DNA of 44,256 nucleotides from Mesobacillus subterraneus (GTDB lineage Bacteria > Bacillota > Bacilli > Bacillales > Cytobacillaceae). The number at the start of each line of letters is the position of its first letter. Within the stretch, counting starts at the first letter, position 1. The stretch is from positions 1 to 44,256 of the forward strand of contig NZ_JXIQ01000192.1 of NCBI RefSeq assembly GCF_000934845.1. Direction: 5' to 3'. The notes beneath the pieces were generated by a model. It did not search any database and had not been told where the DNA came from. It saw nothing but the letters and a program-made list of their open reading frames with translations. A program made the translations under genes and the position numbers. Of this stretch, positions 16,201-23,906 are shown piece after piece.

Positions 16201-17351
16201 ATAATACTTGTGCCCACTTCTTTTCCATCATGCTTTAAAACAATATGAAACTGACCTGATTTTCCATTAGAAACAAACGTTCCATTCTCAAGGATCGTAC
16301 CGAATGAGGGATCGGACAGCTCCCATGTTAGTCCTTCTTCAGGTAGCGGAGCTGAAGCCATTGACTGGTCCCTGCCTTTTGCGGAGAAGGCTATGGTTGA
16401 TCCAGGCGTGAACGACTGGTCATATGGCTGGACATAAGCTGTTTCAATAACATGATCAGAAGGAGTATTGGAAACAATCAGCCACGAGTTGGCGACGCTT
16501 CTTTCTGCCCGATCTGATGGTTTATTGTCAACTTCAAGCCGATCTCCCCCCAACTCACGGGTTGTGAAAGTTGATGACCCGCCGCCATCCAGGTTCAGTG
16601 CACTCACCGCTCCAAGGTCAATCATCATTTGAGCCAGGTCCGGCATGGAAATCCCCGCTGAATAAGGTTCCTGCCTTCCGTCTACAACTACAAAAAACAC
16701 ATCTCCATCCTGTTTGATTCCGACGGCTGTCCGTGGCTCTTTATCCGCACCCGTTTGCGGAGTCTGATATACTTGTCCGTTTTTTACTAGGATTGCATTC
16801 CCGCCTAAAGCCTCTTTGATTTGGTCCTTCATTCCTTCAAATTCGCCTGGAGTTCCAATCACAGCCTCGCCTGATTTTTTAATCGCAAAGAATTCCTGTG
16901 ATGACAGTGACTTGTCCTTAACGGGTTGTCCATCCTTATAGACATAGCCTGATGGTTCTCCAGTTGCCATATTGTAAAAGTCAGCATTCACTGCAGCGAC
17001 CACAGTATGATTTTCCCCGGTTGCCGCTTCCGCCTGCTTTCTGACCGGCTGTAAACCGAAAGCCGTGCCATTATTAGGTGTCCCTGCCTCAATTGCAATA
17101 GTTGGATCCTGCTTGTCCACCTCAACAACAAAACTCTCAAGCTTTTGTCCTTCCTTGTTTTCAAAGCTATAATGCTTTTCCGTGACTCCAGAGGCCAGGT
17201 TGGCGTTGTACTGATTGATCGGCGTCTGAATAACCTGCGAGTTCAAATCGAAATTTCCAAGTGCAAACGTTGATGCTGGAGAAATCAACGTGCTAGCCAT
17301 AAGTGCATAAACTACAGTGGCTTTGAATCCCTTTCCCCATTTTTTCTTCAT
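13242..17351 (-). CDS. Large secreted phosphodiester glycosidase / metallophosphatase fusion protein
   Basis: This 1369-residue exported protein starts with a signal peptide (KKKWGKG, a hydrophobic stretch, likely cut after STFA near residue 30). Next comes a phosphodiester glycosidase (NAGPA, PF09992) domain at about 90-295, with TAVGIKQDG and LNLDGGGSS. A beta-sandwich region at about 475-650 resembles a carbohydrate-binding module, and a segment near 760-890 resembles a cohesin-type or Ig-like fold. A purple-acid-phosphatase-like FN3 region precedes a calcineurin-type metallophosphatase (GDTQ, GDLID, GNHE, GHDHSYG) at about 1115-1310. No sortase motif is visible at the C-terminus. ATG 17351 has GAGGAGGAG upstream. 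The promoter carries PhoP-box-like repeats, so phosphate scavenging from sugar-phosphate polymers is a good inference. Confidence 0.88.
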   Translation of the reverse strand: MKKKWGKGFKATVVYALMASTLISPASTFALGNFDLNSQVIQTPINQYNANLASGVTEKHYSFENKEGQKLESFVVEVDKQDPTIAIEAGTPNNGTAFGLQPVRKQAEAATGENHTVVAAVNADFYNMATGEPSGYVYKDGQPVKDKSLSSQEFFAIKKSGEAVIGTPGEFEGMKDQIKEALGGNAILVKNGQVYQTPQTGADKEPRTAVGIKQDGDVFFVVVDGRQEPYSAGISMPDLAQMMIDLGAVSALNLDGGGSSTFTTRELGGDRLEVDNKPSDRAERSVANSWLIVSNTPSDHVIETAYVQPYDQSFTPGSTIAFSAKGRDQSMASAPLPEEGLTWELSDPSFGTILENGTFVSNGKSGQFHIVLKHDGKEVGTSIIEIAQPDEMSFSAAELTAARNSEVNLGLITKFQKREIDWNLNDIEFEIPEGMGTIDEAGVLHTGEQNVIGTIKAHLKGTNLSAEMKVSVGKLPEVVFDFEKDLGSWRTATANRGEKGVVSLSKYPSPVRFGNQSLKLDFDFTNSPIGTTLGVYAGPGANTTISDNPTGIGMWVYGTPEAQGYWLRMLIVDGNNKSQALNFTGEKPGIDWTGWKYVEAEIPDSFTGPFKLSGTQTIRLMSTKSGITGPMTKGSIYVDNIRAVYGEKMDDLYPPEIQSINVEGKNFTTSEVNLKAEVNEYEDDPFKTGIDWEKINVFVDGKNYAGAEGHFSFDMDGSISLSGLNWADGTHKVTLMVPDQFGNQAIKTVYFIVNTGSAKIDLMKKQEKALLGDVFELAVKVTNPNEITGSAIKLQVDKHFPVEDVQFIEAFKTSTFSYEEETGLLTMNIIKSGEAAADAEAASIKIRVPASVKEGSKLAYEILEADFNYQTPKGESFVSTYSMEPVSVNVEGAYTIEGEPILIGKPFSVTVKNEQNQVEKDIEIYALVDGAKEPELLGKTDHEGKLVVESLTNEIKKVALYAVKDGKYSFKWNTQTFPALAAIDEMKNILSTPTGDPYKEKAFTWMSSPLTEGKSLIQFARKQDYDRKGVTALETVNGSSSTQVFSGEQDIKNNGIVRVNEVKLEKLQQETAYIYRVGDGKNWSDFDDFTTLKRKQSFEFAVLGDTQSPSDLTDFNKILGDLNEKDLSFMIHVGDLIDESSKFGQWDSALNSLNQYDKIRTTDFVGTLGNHEYMGDADGSLAKEIFNSPENGPEIDRGGTYSVDYNNMHISVLGYTSERELLEQQLEWLKQDVKNSDKPWKILVTHKPPYFTNPFGGNDIMKEQLPPVVDELGIDIVFSGHDHSYGRTKKLKADKEDSNGTVYVVAGTTGKKHYDAVADEKFEYVNMENIAVSMQAKVDKDKITFTTVTSDGEVIDEFTVVNEDYFLEE

Positions 17352-17410
17352 CGTTCTCCTCCTCGTGAAAGATGATTTAACCGCTATGTAAGGCCTCTCT
17401 TTCCTTCTCC

Positions 17411-17453
17411 ATCATATTTTTCATCTATTAATCTAGTATTAATTAAATATTAA
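17411..17453 (-). promoter_or_regulatory. Putative PhoP box and -10 element
   Basis: On the minus strand TTAATA occurs three times with an exact 11-base period (17453-17448, 17442-17437, 17431-17426). The Bacillus PhoP box is a set of TT(A/C/T)A(C/T)A repeats of this period. A TATGAT at 17416-17411 is placed as a -10, so the repeats would lie over and upstream of the -35 region, as in PhoP-activated promoters. The region is AT-rich, so chance is not excluded. Confidence 0.55.
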
Positions 17454-17559
17454 GTTATTAACATAATTGGAAATGGGAGGAAAGACCTAATGAGAATTGG
17501 GAAAGAATGAATAGCCAAGTTTTTTGCTTCATTAGAGAAATTATCTATGTTTTGTCTGC

Positions 17560-17672
17560 GGGACCAAAATTTATAAATGCCAAACCATTGGCTCAGTGAT
17601 AAAAGGAACAAAAGCTTCTATTATCACAATTGCGGTAATAAAGGATCCGTGTGGAATTCATTAAATACACAT
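17560..17672 (-). pseudogene. Decayed fragment of a CBO0543-type membrane protein gene
   Basis: The minus strand reads FITAIVIIEAFVPFITEP, then after a frame change GIYKFW. This lines up with FIIANVILAAIFAFIAEP and GIYKLENW in the fragment at 23607-23834. The nucleotide alignment also holds back to an ATG at 17672. Stops and frameshifts rule out a product. The plus-strand reading frame over this stretch is a shadow. The rest of the interval 17352-17826 holds only the two promoters. Confidence 0.55.
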
Positions 17673-17745
17673 GCTCCTCGCTGGAATTTGGGAGACTATT
17701 CGTTTATTTTTCTGAACTACAAATTTAGGCTCCCGAAGCACTTTG

Positions 17746-17775
17746 TTGGAGTAAAGCGGGGATTTTAGGTATGAT
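17746..17775 (+). promoter_or_regulatory. Putative sigma-A promoter of the efflux gene
   Basis: TTGGAG at 17746-17751 and TATGAT at 17770-17775 are 18 bases apart, 51 bases upstream of the chosen TTG start. Both boxes are partial matches to TTGACA/TATAAT. Confidence 0.4.
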
Positions 17776-17826
17776 ACTTAGGAACAGTTTCCTTGTTCTA
17801 TTGATGTGCAGAAAGGTGAGAACAAC

Positions 17827-19038
17827 TTGAATAAACCGGTCGGAACTAAGCGTTTACAACTTGCATTACTTTTAGGATCTCTTGGGCTCCTTGGACCCTT
17901 CACGATTGATATGTATCTACCATCATTTCCAACGATTGTTAATGACTATGGAACTACCGCATCTTTAGTTCAAATTAGTTTAACAACATGTCTTTTAGGA
18001 CTAGGTTTGGGACAATTGATTATCGGTCCCATGAGTGACGTACAAGGTCGTCGAAAGCCCTTGCTTTTTTTCCTTACCTTCTATTTGATTGCTTCTATTG
18101 CCTGTGCCCTCGCCCCATCTATTTATCTTTTCATTGCAGCTCGATTCCTACAAGGATTTGCAGCAGCGGGAGGTCTCGTTATTTCCAGAGCGATTGTCCG
18201 GGATATTTATAATGGAAGGGAATTGACCAAGTTTTTTGCTTTATTAATGTTAGTTGGCAACCTTGGCCCTATTGTGGCACCGATTGTCGGCGGTGGAGTT
18301 CTTGCAGTTACGAATTGGAATGGAGTATTCTTTGTTTTAGCACTTGTCGGTCTTGTATTGGTTCTTACGGTTTCCCTCAAACTAGAAGAATCATTACCGG
18401 TGGAAAAGCGTGTTCCAAGTAACCTAACTCAAATAGTAAGTAATTTTGGATCCTTATTCAAAGACCGAGTATTCCTTGGCTATGCACTTACACAAGGGTT
18501 TATTATTGCTGGGATTTTTGCATACGTTTCAGGCATTCCTTTTGTGTACCAGAATATTTATGGCGTATCTCCTCAAGTATTTAGTTTGCTTTTTGGAGTA
18601 AATGGTCTGGCTTTAATTATCGGAACTCAGTTGGTTGGCCGTTTAACAGATATTATTCCTGAAAAAACGTTCTTGAAATTCGGTTTATTTCTTTCTACTA
18701 CCGCAGGCACTTTTTTATTAGTAGCACTTCTGCTAAAAGCACCACTTCTAGCAGTGGCAATCCCAATTTTCTTTTTAGTGTCTTCCATCGGGATTATCTC
18801 AACCTCCTCCTTTGCATTAGCAATTGAGACTCAGGGCCATATTGCCGGAAGCGCCTCAGCACTATTAGGCTTGATGCCATTTGTTCTTGGTTCACTTACA
18901 TCACCATTGGTTGGGTTGGCAGGTGAGTATTCAGCGATTCCGATGGCTGTTGTGATTCTATCAGCAAGCTTGCTTGCTCTCCTCTCCTATTTTATGCTAG
19001 TTCGGAGAACAACACTACATGTACAGATGGAAAAATAG
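17827..19038 (+). CDS. Bcr/CflA-type MFS multidrug efflux transporter
   Basis: About 403 residues with 12 hydrophobic segments. The first helix region reads LGPFTIDMYLPSFP, the signature of the Bcr/CflA drug:H+ antiporter group. The loop between helices 2 and 3 reads GPMSDVQGRRKPLL, the MFS motif A, and ARFLQGFAAAGG with SRAIVRDIY follows. I chose the TTG at 17827 because AAAGGTGAG lies six bases upstream; a GTG at 17806 would add seven residues but has no ribosome site. It stands alone between its own promoter and a strong terminator. The likely substrates are hydrophobic drugs such as chloramphenicol or bicyclomycin, but the sequence does not tell which. Confidence 0.87.
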   Translation: MNKPVGTKRLQLALLLGSLGLLGPFTIDMYLPSFPTIVNDYGTTASLVQISLTTCLLGLGLGQLIIGPMSDVQGRRKPLLFFLTFYLIASIACALAPSIYLFIAARFLQGFAAAGGLVISRAIVRDIYNGRELTKFFALLMLVGNLGPIVAPIVGGGVLAVTNWNGVFFVLALVGLVLVLTVSLKLEESLPVEKRVPSNLTQIVSNFGSLFKDRVFLGYALTQGFIIAGIFAYVSGIPFVYQNIYGVSPQVFSLLFGVNGLALIIGTQLVGRLTDIIPEKTFLKFGLFLSTTAGTFLLVALLLKAPLLAVAIPIFFLVSSIGIISTSSFALAIETQGHIAGSASALLGLMPFVLGSLTSPLVGLAGEYSAIPMAVVILSASLLALLSYFMLVRRTTLHVQMEK

Positions 19039-19092
19039 TATTTGATTCAGGAAGAATGAATCACAAAGAACCAAATATTAATAACTATGAAT

Positions 19093-19142
19093 AAACACCT
19101 CTATTTCGTATAGATTCCACTATAAGAAATAGAGGTGTTTTT
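19093..19142 (+). terminator. Strong terminator after the efflux gene
   Basis: AAACACCTCTATTTC at 19093-19107 pairs perfectly with GAAATAGAGGTGTTT at 19126-19140 and runs into TTTTT. The A-run on the other side makes it potentially bidirectional. The remaining bases to 19311 hold nothing I recognise. Confidence 0.85.
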
Positions 19143-19311
19143 GTCGTACTGTAGCTTCTGTATACAACAATGACAAAATTGTCTAGTTTTCGATTTCCTC
19201 CCTATTTGTATCTACCTTATGACAATATTTCTGTTGATTCTATAAAATAAGAACATTAGTAGAACGCTTGTGGCTTTAATAACTGAAAAGGTTTGAAGCA
19301 AAAAGAAGGAA

Positions 19312-19350
19312 TAAAAAAGAAAGGAGCGGAATTATTCCACTCCCTTTCTT
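19312..19350 (-). terminator. Terminator of the gamma-glutamyltransferase gene
   Basis: On the minus strand AAGAAAGGGAGTGGAA pairs with TTCCGCTCCTTTCTT around a short loop, followed by TTTTT. It begins 6 bases after the stop codon at 19356. Confidence 0.85.
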
Positions 19351-19355
19351 CCTAT

Positions 19356-21125
19356 CTATTTTCTGTTGCCTTTTAGATCTACTCCAATAGCTGCACCATT
19401 TCTGCTTGAGTCGGCGACTCCCTTAAAAGTACCGTTTTCACGGTCGATTTGGATGCTTTGGACATTTCCGATGGTCGTTGGGCTAGCACCAAATTTATGT
19501 CCCATCGTATTCAGTTCGTTTAGAGTGTGAGAACTGATGCCGTCTTCATAAAGATAGGAATTCAGATTATTGGTGTATATTCTAGGTTGCTCGACTGCTT
19601 GCTTAAGCTCCATATCGTACTCGATGGCATGGAGAATGGTTTGCACCACGGAGGTAATGATGGTCGGGCCCCCAGGAGAACCAACTGTGAGGACTGGTTC
19701 TCCATTTTCAAATACAATGGTCGGAGTCATGCTGCTCAACGGGCGTTTGTTCGGCTGAACTTCATTCGCGCCGCCAGGTACTGCATCAAAGTCAGTCAAT
19801 TCATTGTTCAGCATGAACCCGTAACCAGGCACCATGATGCCCGTTCCGAAAACCTGTTCAATTGTTGTCGTATAGGAAACAACATTTCCCCATTTGTCAG
19901 CAACAGTAAAGTGGGTTGTTTCTCCATACTTCCTGTCATTTGGCTGGCTTGTTGGTTTAAAGTTCGCCTCTGAATTTTCATATTTCCAAGGGTCACCAGC
20001 TGTTGGAGTCTGATTGACAGAATCCATGCCGATCAGCTCCTGGCGCTCCTTGATGTAATCAGGGTGGAGCAAACCATTCACAGGGACATTAACAAACTCA
20101 GGATCTCCAGCGTATGCGGCACGGTCAGCATAGGCAAGATGCATGGCTTCAGCCAAAAGATGATATTTTTCTGCCGAATTGACATCATATTGGGACAGGT
20201 TGAAACCGTCCAGTATTTTTAGCATTTGCAGCAGGAATACGCCGCCTGAGCTCGGTGGAGGCATGCTGGCAATCTCGTAGCCCTGATAGTCTCCCCAAAC
20301 CGGCTCATTAACGGTTACCTCATACTTTGCCAAATCCTCAGGAGTCATTGATCCACCGAAATCTTGGACAACATCGGCAACTGCTTCTGCAATTTTTCCT
20401 TCATAGAGTGCATCAGCACCATGTGAACGGATCAGTTTGAAGGTTTTAGCCAGGTCGTCCTGAACAAGGATATCTCCCTCTTGAAGCGGATTCCCATCTG
20501 GTAAGAAAACCTCACTTGCTGCTGATCTTGATAACTTGTCCTGATTATCGGCAATCGATTCTGCCAGGACTGAATCAATTGGGAATCCCTTGTCCGCTAG
20601 CTTAATAGATGGCCCGATCAGCTGCTGAAGTGGTCGTGTTCCCCACATTTCAAGTGCTGTCTCAAGACCTTTTAACGTTCCAGGCACACCTACTGCCGTA
20701 CCGCCGGTTGAACGTTCTGAAAAAGGAATCGGCTTTCCGTTTTCATCCAGGAACATGTCTGGCGTCGCGCCATCAGGAGCACGCTCACGGCTGTTCACGA
20801 TTGTGGTTTCCTTTGTTTTTCCGTCATAAACCATCATGAAACCACCGCCGCCGATTCCGGACATCATCGGTTCTACTACATTCAGCGCAAACTGGATGGC
20901 AACAGAAGCATCAATTGCGTTCCCACCCTTCTGAAGAACCTCAGCACCAATCTCTGATGCTAGCGGGTGTGCGGTAGCAACCATTCCATCTTCACCAACA
21001 CCCACCTGACTGTACTGGTCGTAGCTGAATTGCGGCGTTTTAGCTAGCCCAGCTACAGGCATCGTCCCAGCCAACAACAGAATACTAAGCAGTGCAATAA
21101 ACCCTGTACGTAAGATGTTTTTCAT
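19356..21125 (-). CDS. ggt: Gamma-glutamyltransferase / glutathione hydrolase, secreted
   Basis: The 589-residue precursor has an N-terminal signal peptide (KNILRTGF, then a hydrophobic stretch, likely cut near AGLAKT). It shows the family's landmarks: GGNAIDASVA, the glycine-rich GIGGGGFM, NSRERAP, and the autoprocessing site YGETTHFTVAD, whose first threonine (T403) is the expected nucleophile and N-terminus of the small subunit. PLSSMTPTIV and GSPGGPTI form the small-subunit active-site loop. The enzyme transfers or hydrolyses gamma-glutamyl groups from glutathione or polyglutamate outside the cell. I chose ATG 21125 with AGGAGGG eight bases upstream; an ATG at 21146 lacks a ribosome site. 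The length matches Bacillus homologues. Confidence 0.93.
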   Translation of the reverse strand: MKNILRTGFIALLSILLLAGTMPVAGLAKTPQFSYDQYSQVGVGEDGMVATAHPLASEIGAEVLQKGGNAIDASVAIQFALNVVEPMMSGIGGGGFMMVYDGKTKETTIVNSRERAPDGATPDMFLDENGKPIPFSERSTGGTAVGVPGTLKGLETALEMWGTRPLQQLIGPSIKLADKGFPIDSVLAESIADNQDKLSRSAASEVFLPDGNPLQEGDILVQDDLAKTFKLIRSHGADALYEGKIAEAVADVVQDFGGSMTPEDLAKYEVTVNEPVWGDYQGYEIASMPPPSSGGVFLLQMLKILDGFNLSQYDVNSAEKYHLLAEAMHLAYADRAAYAGDPEFVNVPVNGLLHPDYIKERQELIGMDSVNQTPTAGDPWKYENSEANFKPTSQPNDRKYGETTHFTVADKWGNVVSYTTTIEQVFGTGIMVPGYGFMLNNELTDFDAVPGGANEVQPNKRPLSSMTPTIVFENGEPVLTVGSPGGPTIITSVVQTILHAIEYDMELKQAVEQPRIYTNNLNSYLYEDGISSHTLNELNTMGHKFGASPTTIGNVQSIQIDRENGTFKGVADSSRNGAAIGVDLKGNRK

Positions 21126-21179
21126 ATTGATTCCCTCCTGTTCCATTTCATTTCAATATAATGGTAGAGGAAAATAAAG

Positions 21180-21188
21180 AGTATAGCA
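21180..21188 (-). promoter_or_regulatory. Extended -10 promoter of ggt
   Basis: TGCTATACT on the minus strand (21188-21180) has the TG-n-TATA(C)T form, 54 bases upstream of the start. There is no convincing -35. The rest of 21189-21406 shows only AT-rich sequence. Confidence 0.4.
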
Positions 21189-21406
21189 AATATTTAACCG
21201 AATTTTTAAAATTTTAAAACTATAATCCTAGTGGTTTTGACTAAAGTGGTAAATTAGGCATGTATAAAGATAGTACATAAGATAGTTTTCTACAGGAGGG
21301 ATTGACTCACCAAGAATTTATCGGCTTCCTTTCATACCCCACCCCTCGTAGATACTCCGAAAAAAAAAGCAAAACCTTACTTCCATTATTCCATATTATT
21401 TTTTTG

Positions 21407-21679
21407 CTACCTGCTTCTCCCTCTCCAAACACCCAACTGAAAAATAATCACTGTATAAGTAATGAAAATTGATGTGGCAATGATGACTTGCTGATGATTC
21501 GACCAAATATGCTGAATGGTTTTTTGAAGATTGCCGGTAAGATGCAGATAGTAGATATACACCAATAAGAAGGAAAGAAACAATAAGAAGGCAAAGCGTA
21601 GCATACGTAAGAGAGAACTTTCTTTGAAAAAGGTTCTAGCTGTTTTCCTTCCCTTGTTGGAAAGCACTGTCTTAGCCAT
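21407..21679 (-). CDS. Small membrane protein of unknown function
   Basis: The 90-residue product has a basic N-terminus (KTVLSNKGRKTARTFFKE) and two hydrophobic segments, near residues 28-46 and 66-84, with a charged loop between and an RGRSR end. The ATG at 21679 follows GGGGGTG; a TTG just before it gives one more residue. I do not recognise the family. The neighbours (ggt upstream on the same strand, the divergent DUF2200 gene) give no firm hint. Confidence 0.6.
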   Translation of the reverse strand: MAKTVLSNKGRKTARTFFKESSLLRMLRFAFLLFLSFLLVYIYYLHLTGNLQKTIQHIWSNHQQVIIATSIFITYTVIIFQLGVWRGRSR

Positions 21680-21761
21680 CAATCACACCCCCAAGTACAT
21701 ATTCTTTTTATATTCTTTCTTTACAAGTCAATTTCCTTTGATTTCTTTCCTAAAAACAAAT

Positions 21762-21790
21762 TTGAACATGCCATTTTCTAGGATTATAAT
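21762..21790 (+). promoter_or_regulatory. Sigma-A promoter of the DUF2200 gene
   Basis: TTGAAC at 21762-21767 and TATAAT at 21785-21790 are exactly 17 bases apart, 31 bases upstream of the start codon. Confidence 0.6.
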
Positions 21791-21820
21791 GAAGAAAACG
21801 ATTCTAAGGGAGTTTGTATC

Positions 21821-22171
21821 TTGAGCAAACATAAAATCTATACAATGAGTTTTGCAAGTGTCTATCCGAATTATGTAAATAAGGCAGAAAGAAAAGGGCG
21901 TACGAAAATAGAAGTTGATGAAATAATCACCTGGCTGACAGGATACAGCCAGGAAGAGTTAGAAGCAATACTGGAAAAACAGACAAACTTTGAGACCTTC
22001 TTTGCAGAAGCTCCCCAAATGAATCCTTCGAGGGACTTGATCAAAGGCGTAGTCTGCGGTGTTCGAGTTGAAAACATCGAAGAACCAACAATGAGGGAAA
22101 TTCGCTATTTGGACAAGTTGATCGATGAGCTGGCAAAGGGAAAAAAGATGGAGAAGATTTTACGAAAATAA
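21821..22171 (+). CDS. DUF2200 family protein
   Basis: The 116-residue protein starts [18 protein letters not shown], then KAERKGRTK and [12 protein letters not shown], the conserved pattern of the DUF2200 family. No function is established to my knowledge. The start is a TTG with AAGGGAG eight bases upstream. It is monocistronic, with its own promoter, and is followed by a degenerate repeat copy at 22198. The protein is soluble and mostly helical by appearance. Confidence 0.85.
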   Translation: MSKHKIYTMSFASVYPNYVNKAERKGRTKIEVDEIITWLTGYSQEELEAILEKQTNFETFFAEAPQMNPSRDLIKGVVCGVRVENIEEPTMREIRYLDKLIDELAKGKKMEKILRK

Positions 22172-22197
22172 CAAGAAAAGCCGCAAGCGCTGCTAAC

Positions 22198-22226
22198 GCC
22201 ACGTCCTGTAGCTGGCGGGTATAGCA
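22198..22226 (+). repeat. Degenerate single copy of the right-edge repeat
   Basis: The stretch GCCACGTCCTGT then A then GCTGGCGGGT then A then TAGCA matches the tandem repeats at 44143-44256 with two differences. It lies 27 bases after the DUF2200 gene in GC-rich sequence unlike its surroundings. The interval to 22387 holds no gene that I can support. Confidence 0.6.
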
Positions 22227-22387
22227 AGACCTGTCCCTTGGATGGCCGACCGGTGACGTCGTTCTTTGATCTCATTGGGAAAAGTACAGCCGACTGCCAA
22301 CAAGTGCAAAAACTGGAGACTCCACCGGGAAAAGCGATTTTTTCTTCTGCCGGTGAAGTGGAAGTTTCAGAGTTTAGTTGTAAAAAA

Positions 22388-23347
22388 TCATTCCACAGTA
22401 TTCACAATAAGTTGCTGAACTTCGTGAATGTCCACATTTCCGCCCGATATAACACTTACGATATTTTTTCCTTGGATGTTCAATTTATTGAACATCGCTG
22501 CTGCTATCGTTGTTGCACTTGACGGTTCGATTAGCTGCTTCGTACGTTCCATAATGAAACGGAAGGCTTGGCGAATTTCATCTTCGCTCACGAGAACAAT
22601 GTCGTCTAGGTACCTCATAAGTACAGGGAAGGTCAGGTCACCTGGCTGGCTGGTTCTTAATCCATCGGCAATCGTTTTAGTGGCAGGAATTGCAGTAATT
22701 TTTTTATTTTGTAAGGATAGAAATGTATCATTGGCAAGCTCAGGCTCTACACCGATCACTTTTATTTTTGGATTCGTTTCTTTTACAGCAGTCAGGATTC
22801 CGGATATAAGTCCCCCACCGCCAATGGGAACAATGATTACGTCCACATTTTCCAGCTGTTCTAGGATTTCCAGTCCCAACGTTCCTTGCCCTGCCATAAC
22901 AAATGGGTCGTCATAGGGAGGAATATAAACGCCTTTTTCTTGTTCTGCGATTTCCTGCGCTCTAGGTAATCGCTCTGAAGAGGTAGTACCGCATATTTCT
23001 ACCTTTCCGTTGTAAGCTTGGATTGCGTTGACCTTACACTTACTAACATTCTCCGGAACAACAATGGTTGCTGGCACCCCGTACTTATTGGCAATATAGG
23101 AAACCGCTTGGCCATGATTACCGGATGATGCTGTTGTTACAAACTTTGCACCCTTTTCAATGGAGTGTATGACTTTATTGCTTGCTCCTCTTATTTTAAA
23201 CGAACCTGTTTTTTGTAAATGCTCCGATTTTAAGAATATCTGATTTCCGCATATATTAGTAAGTTGCGTTGATCGTAGAACCGGCGTTACATGCGCTATT
23301 TTACCAATTCGTTCTCTGGCATCCTGAACATCTTTTAAAGAAATCAT
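22388..23347 (-). CDS. Threonine/serine dehydratase, PLP-dependent
   Basis: The 319-residue protein is a fold-type II PLP enzyme. The PLP lysine is K51 in SFKIRGA, the substrate loop is SSGNHGQ, and the phosphate-binding loop is GGGGL. There is no C-terminal ACT-type regulatory domain, so it is of the short, catabolic threonine dehydratase or serine racemase group rather than biosynthetic IlvA. It would turn threonine into 2-oxobutyrate, or serine into pyruvate, and ammonia. ATG 23347 has AGGAGGG seven bases upstream. Just upstream on the same strand is a RidA fragment. RidA hydrolyses the reactive enamine made by these enzymes, so the pair was probably once a two-gene operon. Confidence 0.85.
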   Translation of the reverse strand: MISLKDVQDARERIGKIAHVTPVLRSTQLTNICGNQIFLKSEHLQKTGSFKIRGASNKVIHSIEKGAKFVTTASSGNHGQAVSYIANKYGVPATIVVPENVSKCKVNAIQAYNGKVEICGTTSSERLPRAQEIAEQEKGVYIPPYDDPFVMAGQGTLGLEILEQLENVDVIIVPIGGGGLISGILTAVKETNPKIKVIGVEPELANDTFLSLQNKKITAIPATKTIADGLRTSQPGDLTFPVLMRYLDDIVLVSEDEIRQAFRFIMERTKQLIEPSSATTIAAAMFNKLNIQGKNIVSVISGGNVDIHEVQQLIVNTVE

Positions 23348-23358
23348 GTCTTTCCCTC

Positions 23359-23502
23359 CTATCTAACTGCAAAAATAAAATCAATTTCAATCAGGGTATT
23401 GCCTGGCAGCTTTACAGCACCAATAGCTGTCCGGACATGGCGCCCTTTTTCACCGAAAATATTCTCGAATAACTCTGAAGCGGCATCAAGAACTTTGAAA
23501 GG
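23359..23502 (-). pseudogene. C-terminal fragment of a RidA-family deaminase gene
   Basis: About 45 residues, LDAASELFENIFGEKG then RTAIGAVKLPGN and IEIDFIFAV, match the C-terminal third of RidA (the R in RTA and the E in IEID are its active-site residues). The first two thirds are missing; the frame upstream (to 23607) has no RidA likeness. It ends 11 bases before the dehydratase start. It is probably not functional. Confidence 0.7.
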
Positions 23503-23606
23503 TTCAAAAAACCTGGTGCAGTTTGAATATACCCTGTCACCTTTCATAATACTGCGCTTAATATTATAAATACGCTTTCGGATCTTTGATTCCTTTTTTA
23601 TAATCA

Positions 23607-23834
23607 TTATTTATGAATAATGGAAGGTTTCTCTAAGTGGACATCGACTATCCATTTTATTAGAGCTGTTTTAAGTATATAGATTGGAAATGAATAGATA
23701 TATTGCCAATTTTCTAATTTATAAATACCTATCCGAACGGTAATTGGCTCAGCAATAAAAGCAAAAATAGCTGCTAGGATCACATTGGCGATAATAAAAG
23801 ATTTCCACTCTCTAAAATATTGATAAATGAACAT
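23607..23834 (-). pseudogene. Truncated CBO0543-type membrane protein
   Basis: The 75-residue frame holds two hydrophobic helices and the stretches AEPITVRIGIYKLENW and YIYSFPIYIL, as in the C-terminal half of the CBO0543 family of multi-helix membrane proteins (usually about 150-170 residues). The N-terminal half is absent upstream. An ATG with AGGAT before it could still allow translation, so a short product is possible. A decayed relative lies at 17560-17672. Confidence 0.55.
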
Positions 23835-23872
23835 ATATCCTAGAATGTTTATAATATAACTTTACAGACCGT

Positions 23873-23906
23873 AAAAAAAAGAGCTTCCGGGGGCAACCGG
23901 AAACTC
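23873..23906 (-). terminator. Intrinsic terminator, leftward
   Basis: On the minus strand GAGTTTCCGG, a six-base loop and CCGGAAGCTC are followed by eight T. There is no intact gene directly upstream; the nearest on this strand is the FMN reductase ending at 24438. Confidence 0.8.

Noticed and set aside
17577-17768. A 63-codon open frame on the plus strand before the efflux gene
   Set aside because: It has no ribosome site or family likeness and overlies the minus-strand CBO0543 remnant, which aligns with the second fragment at 23.6 kb.
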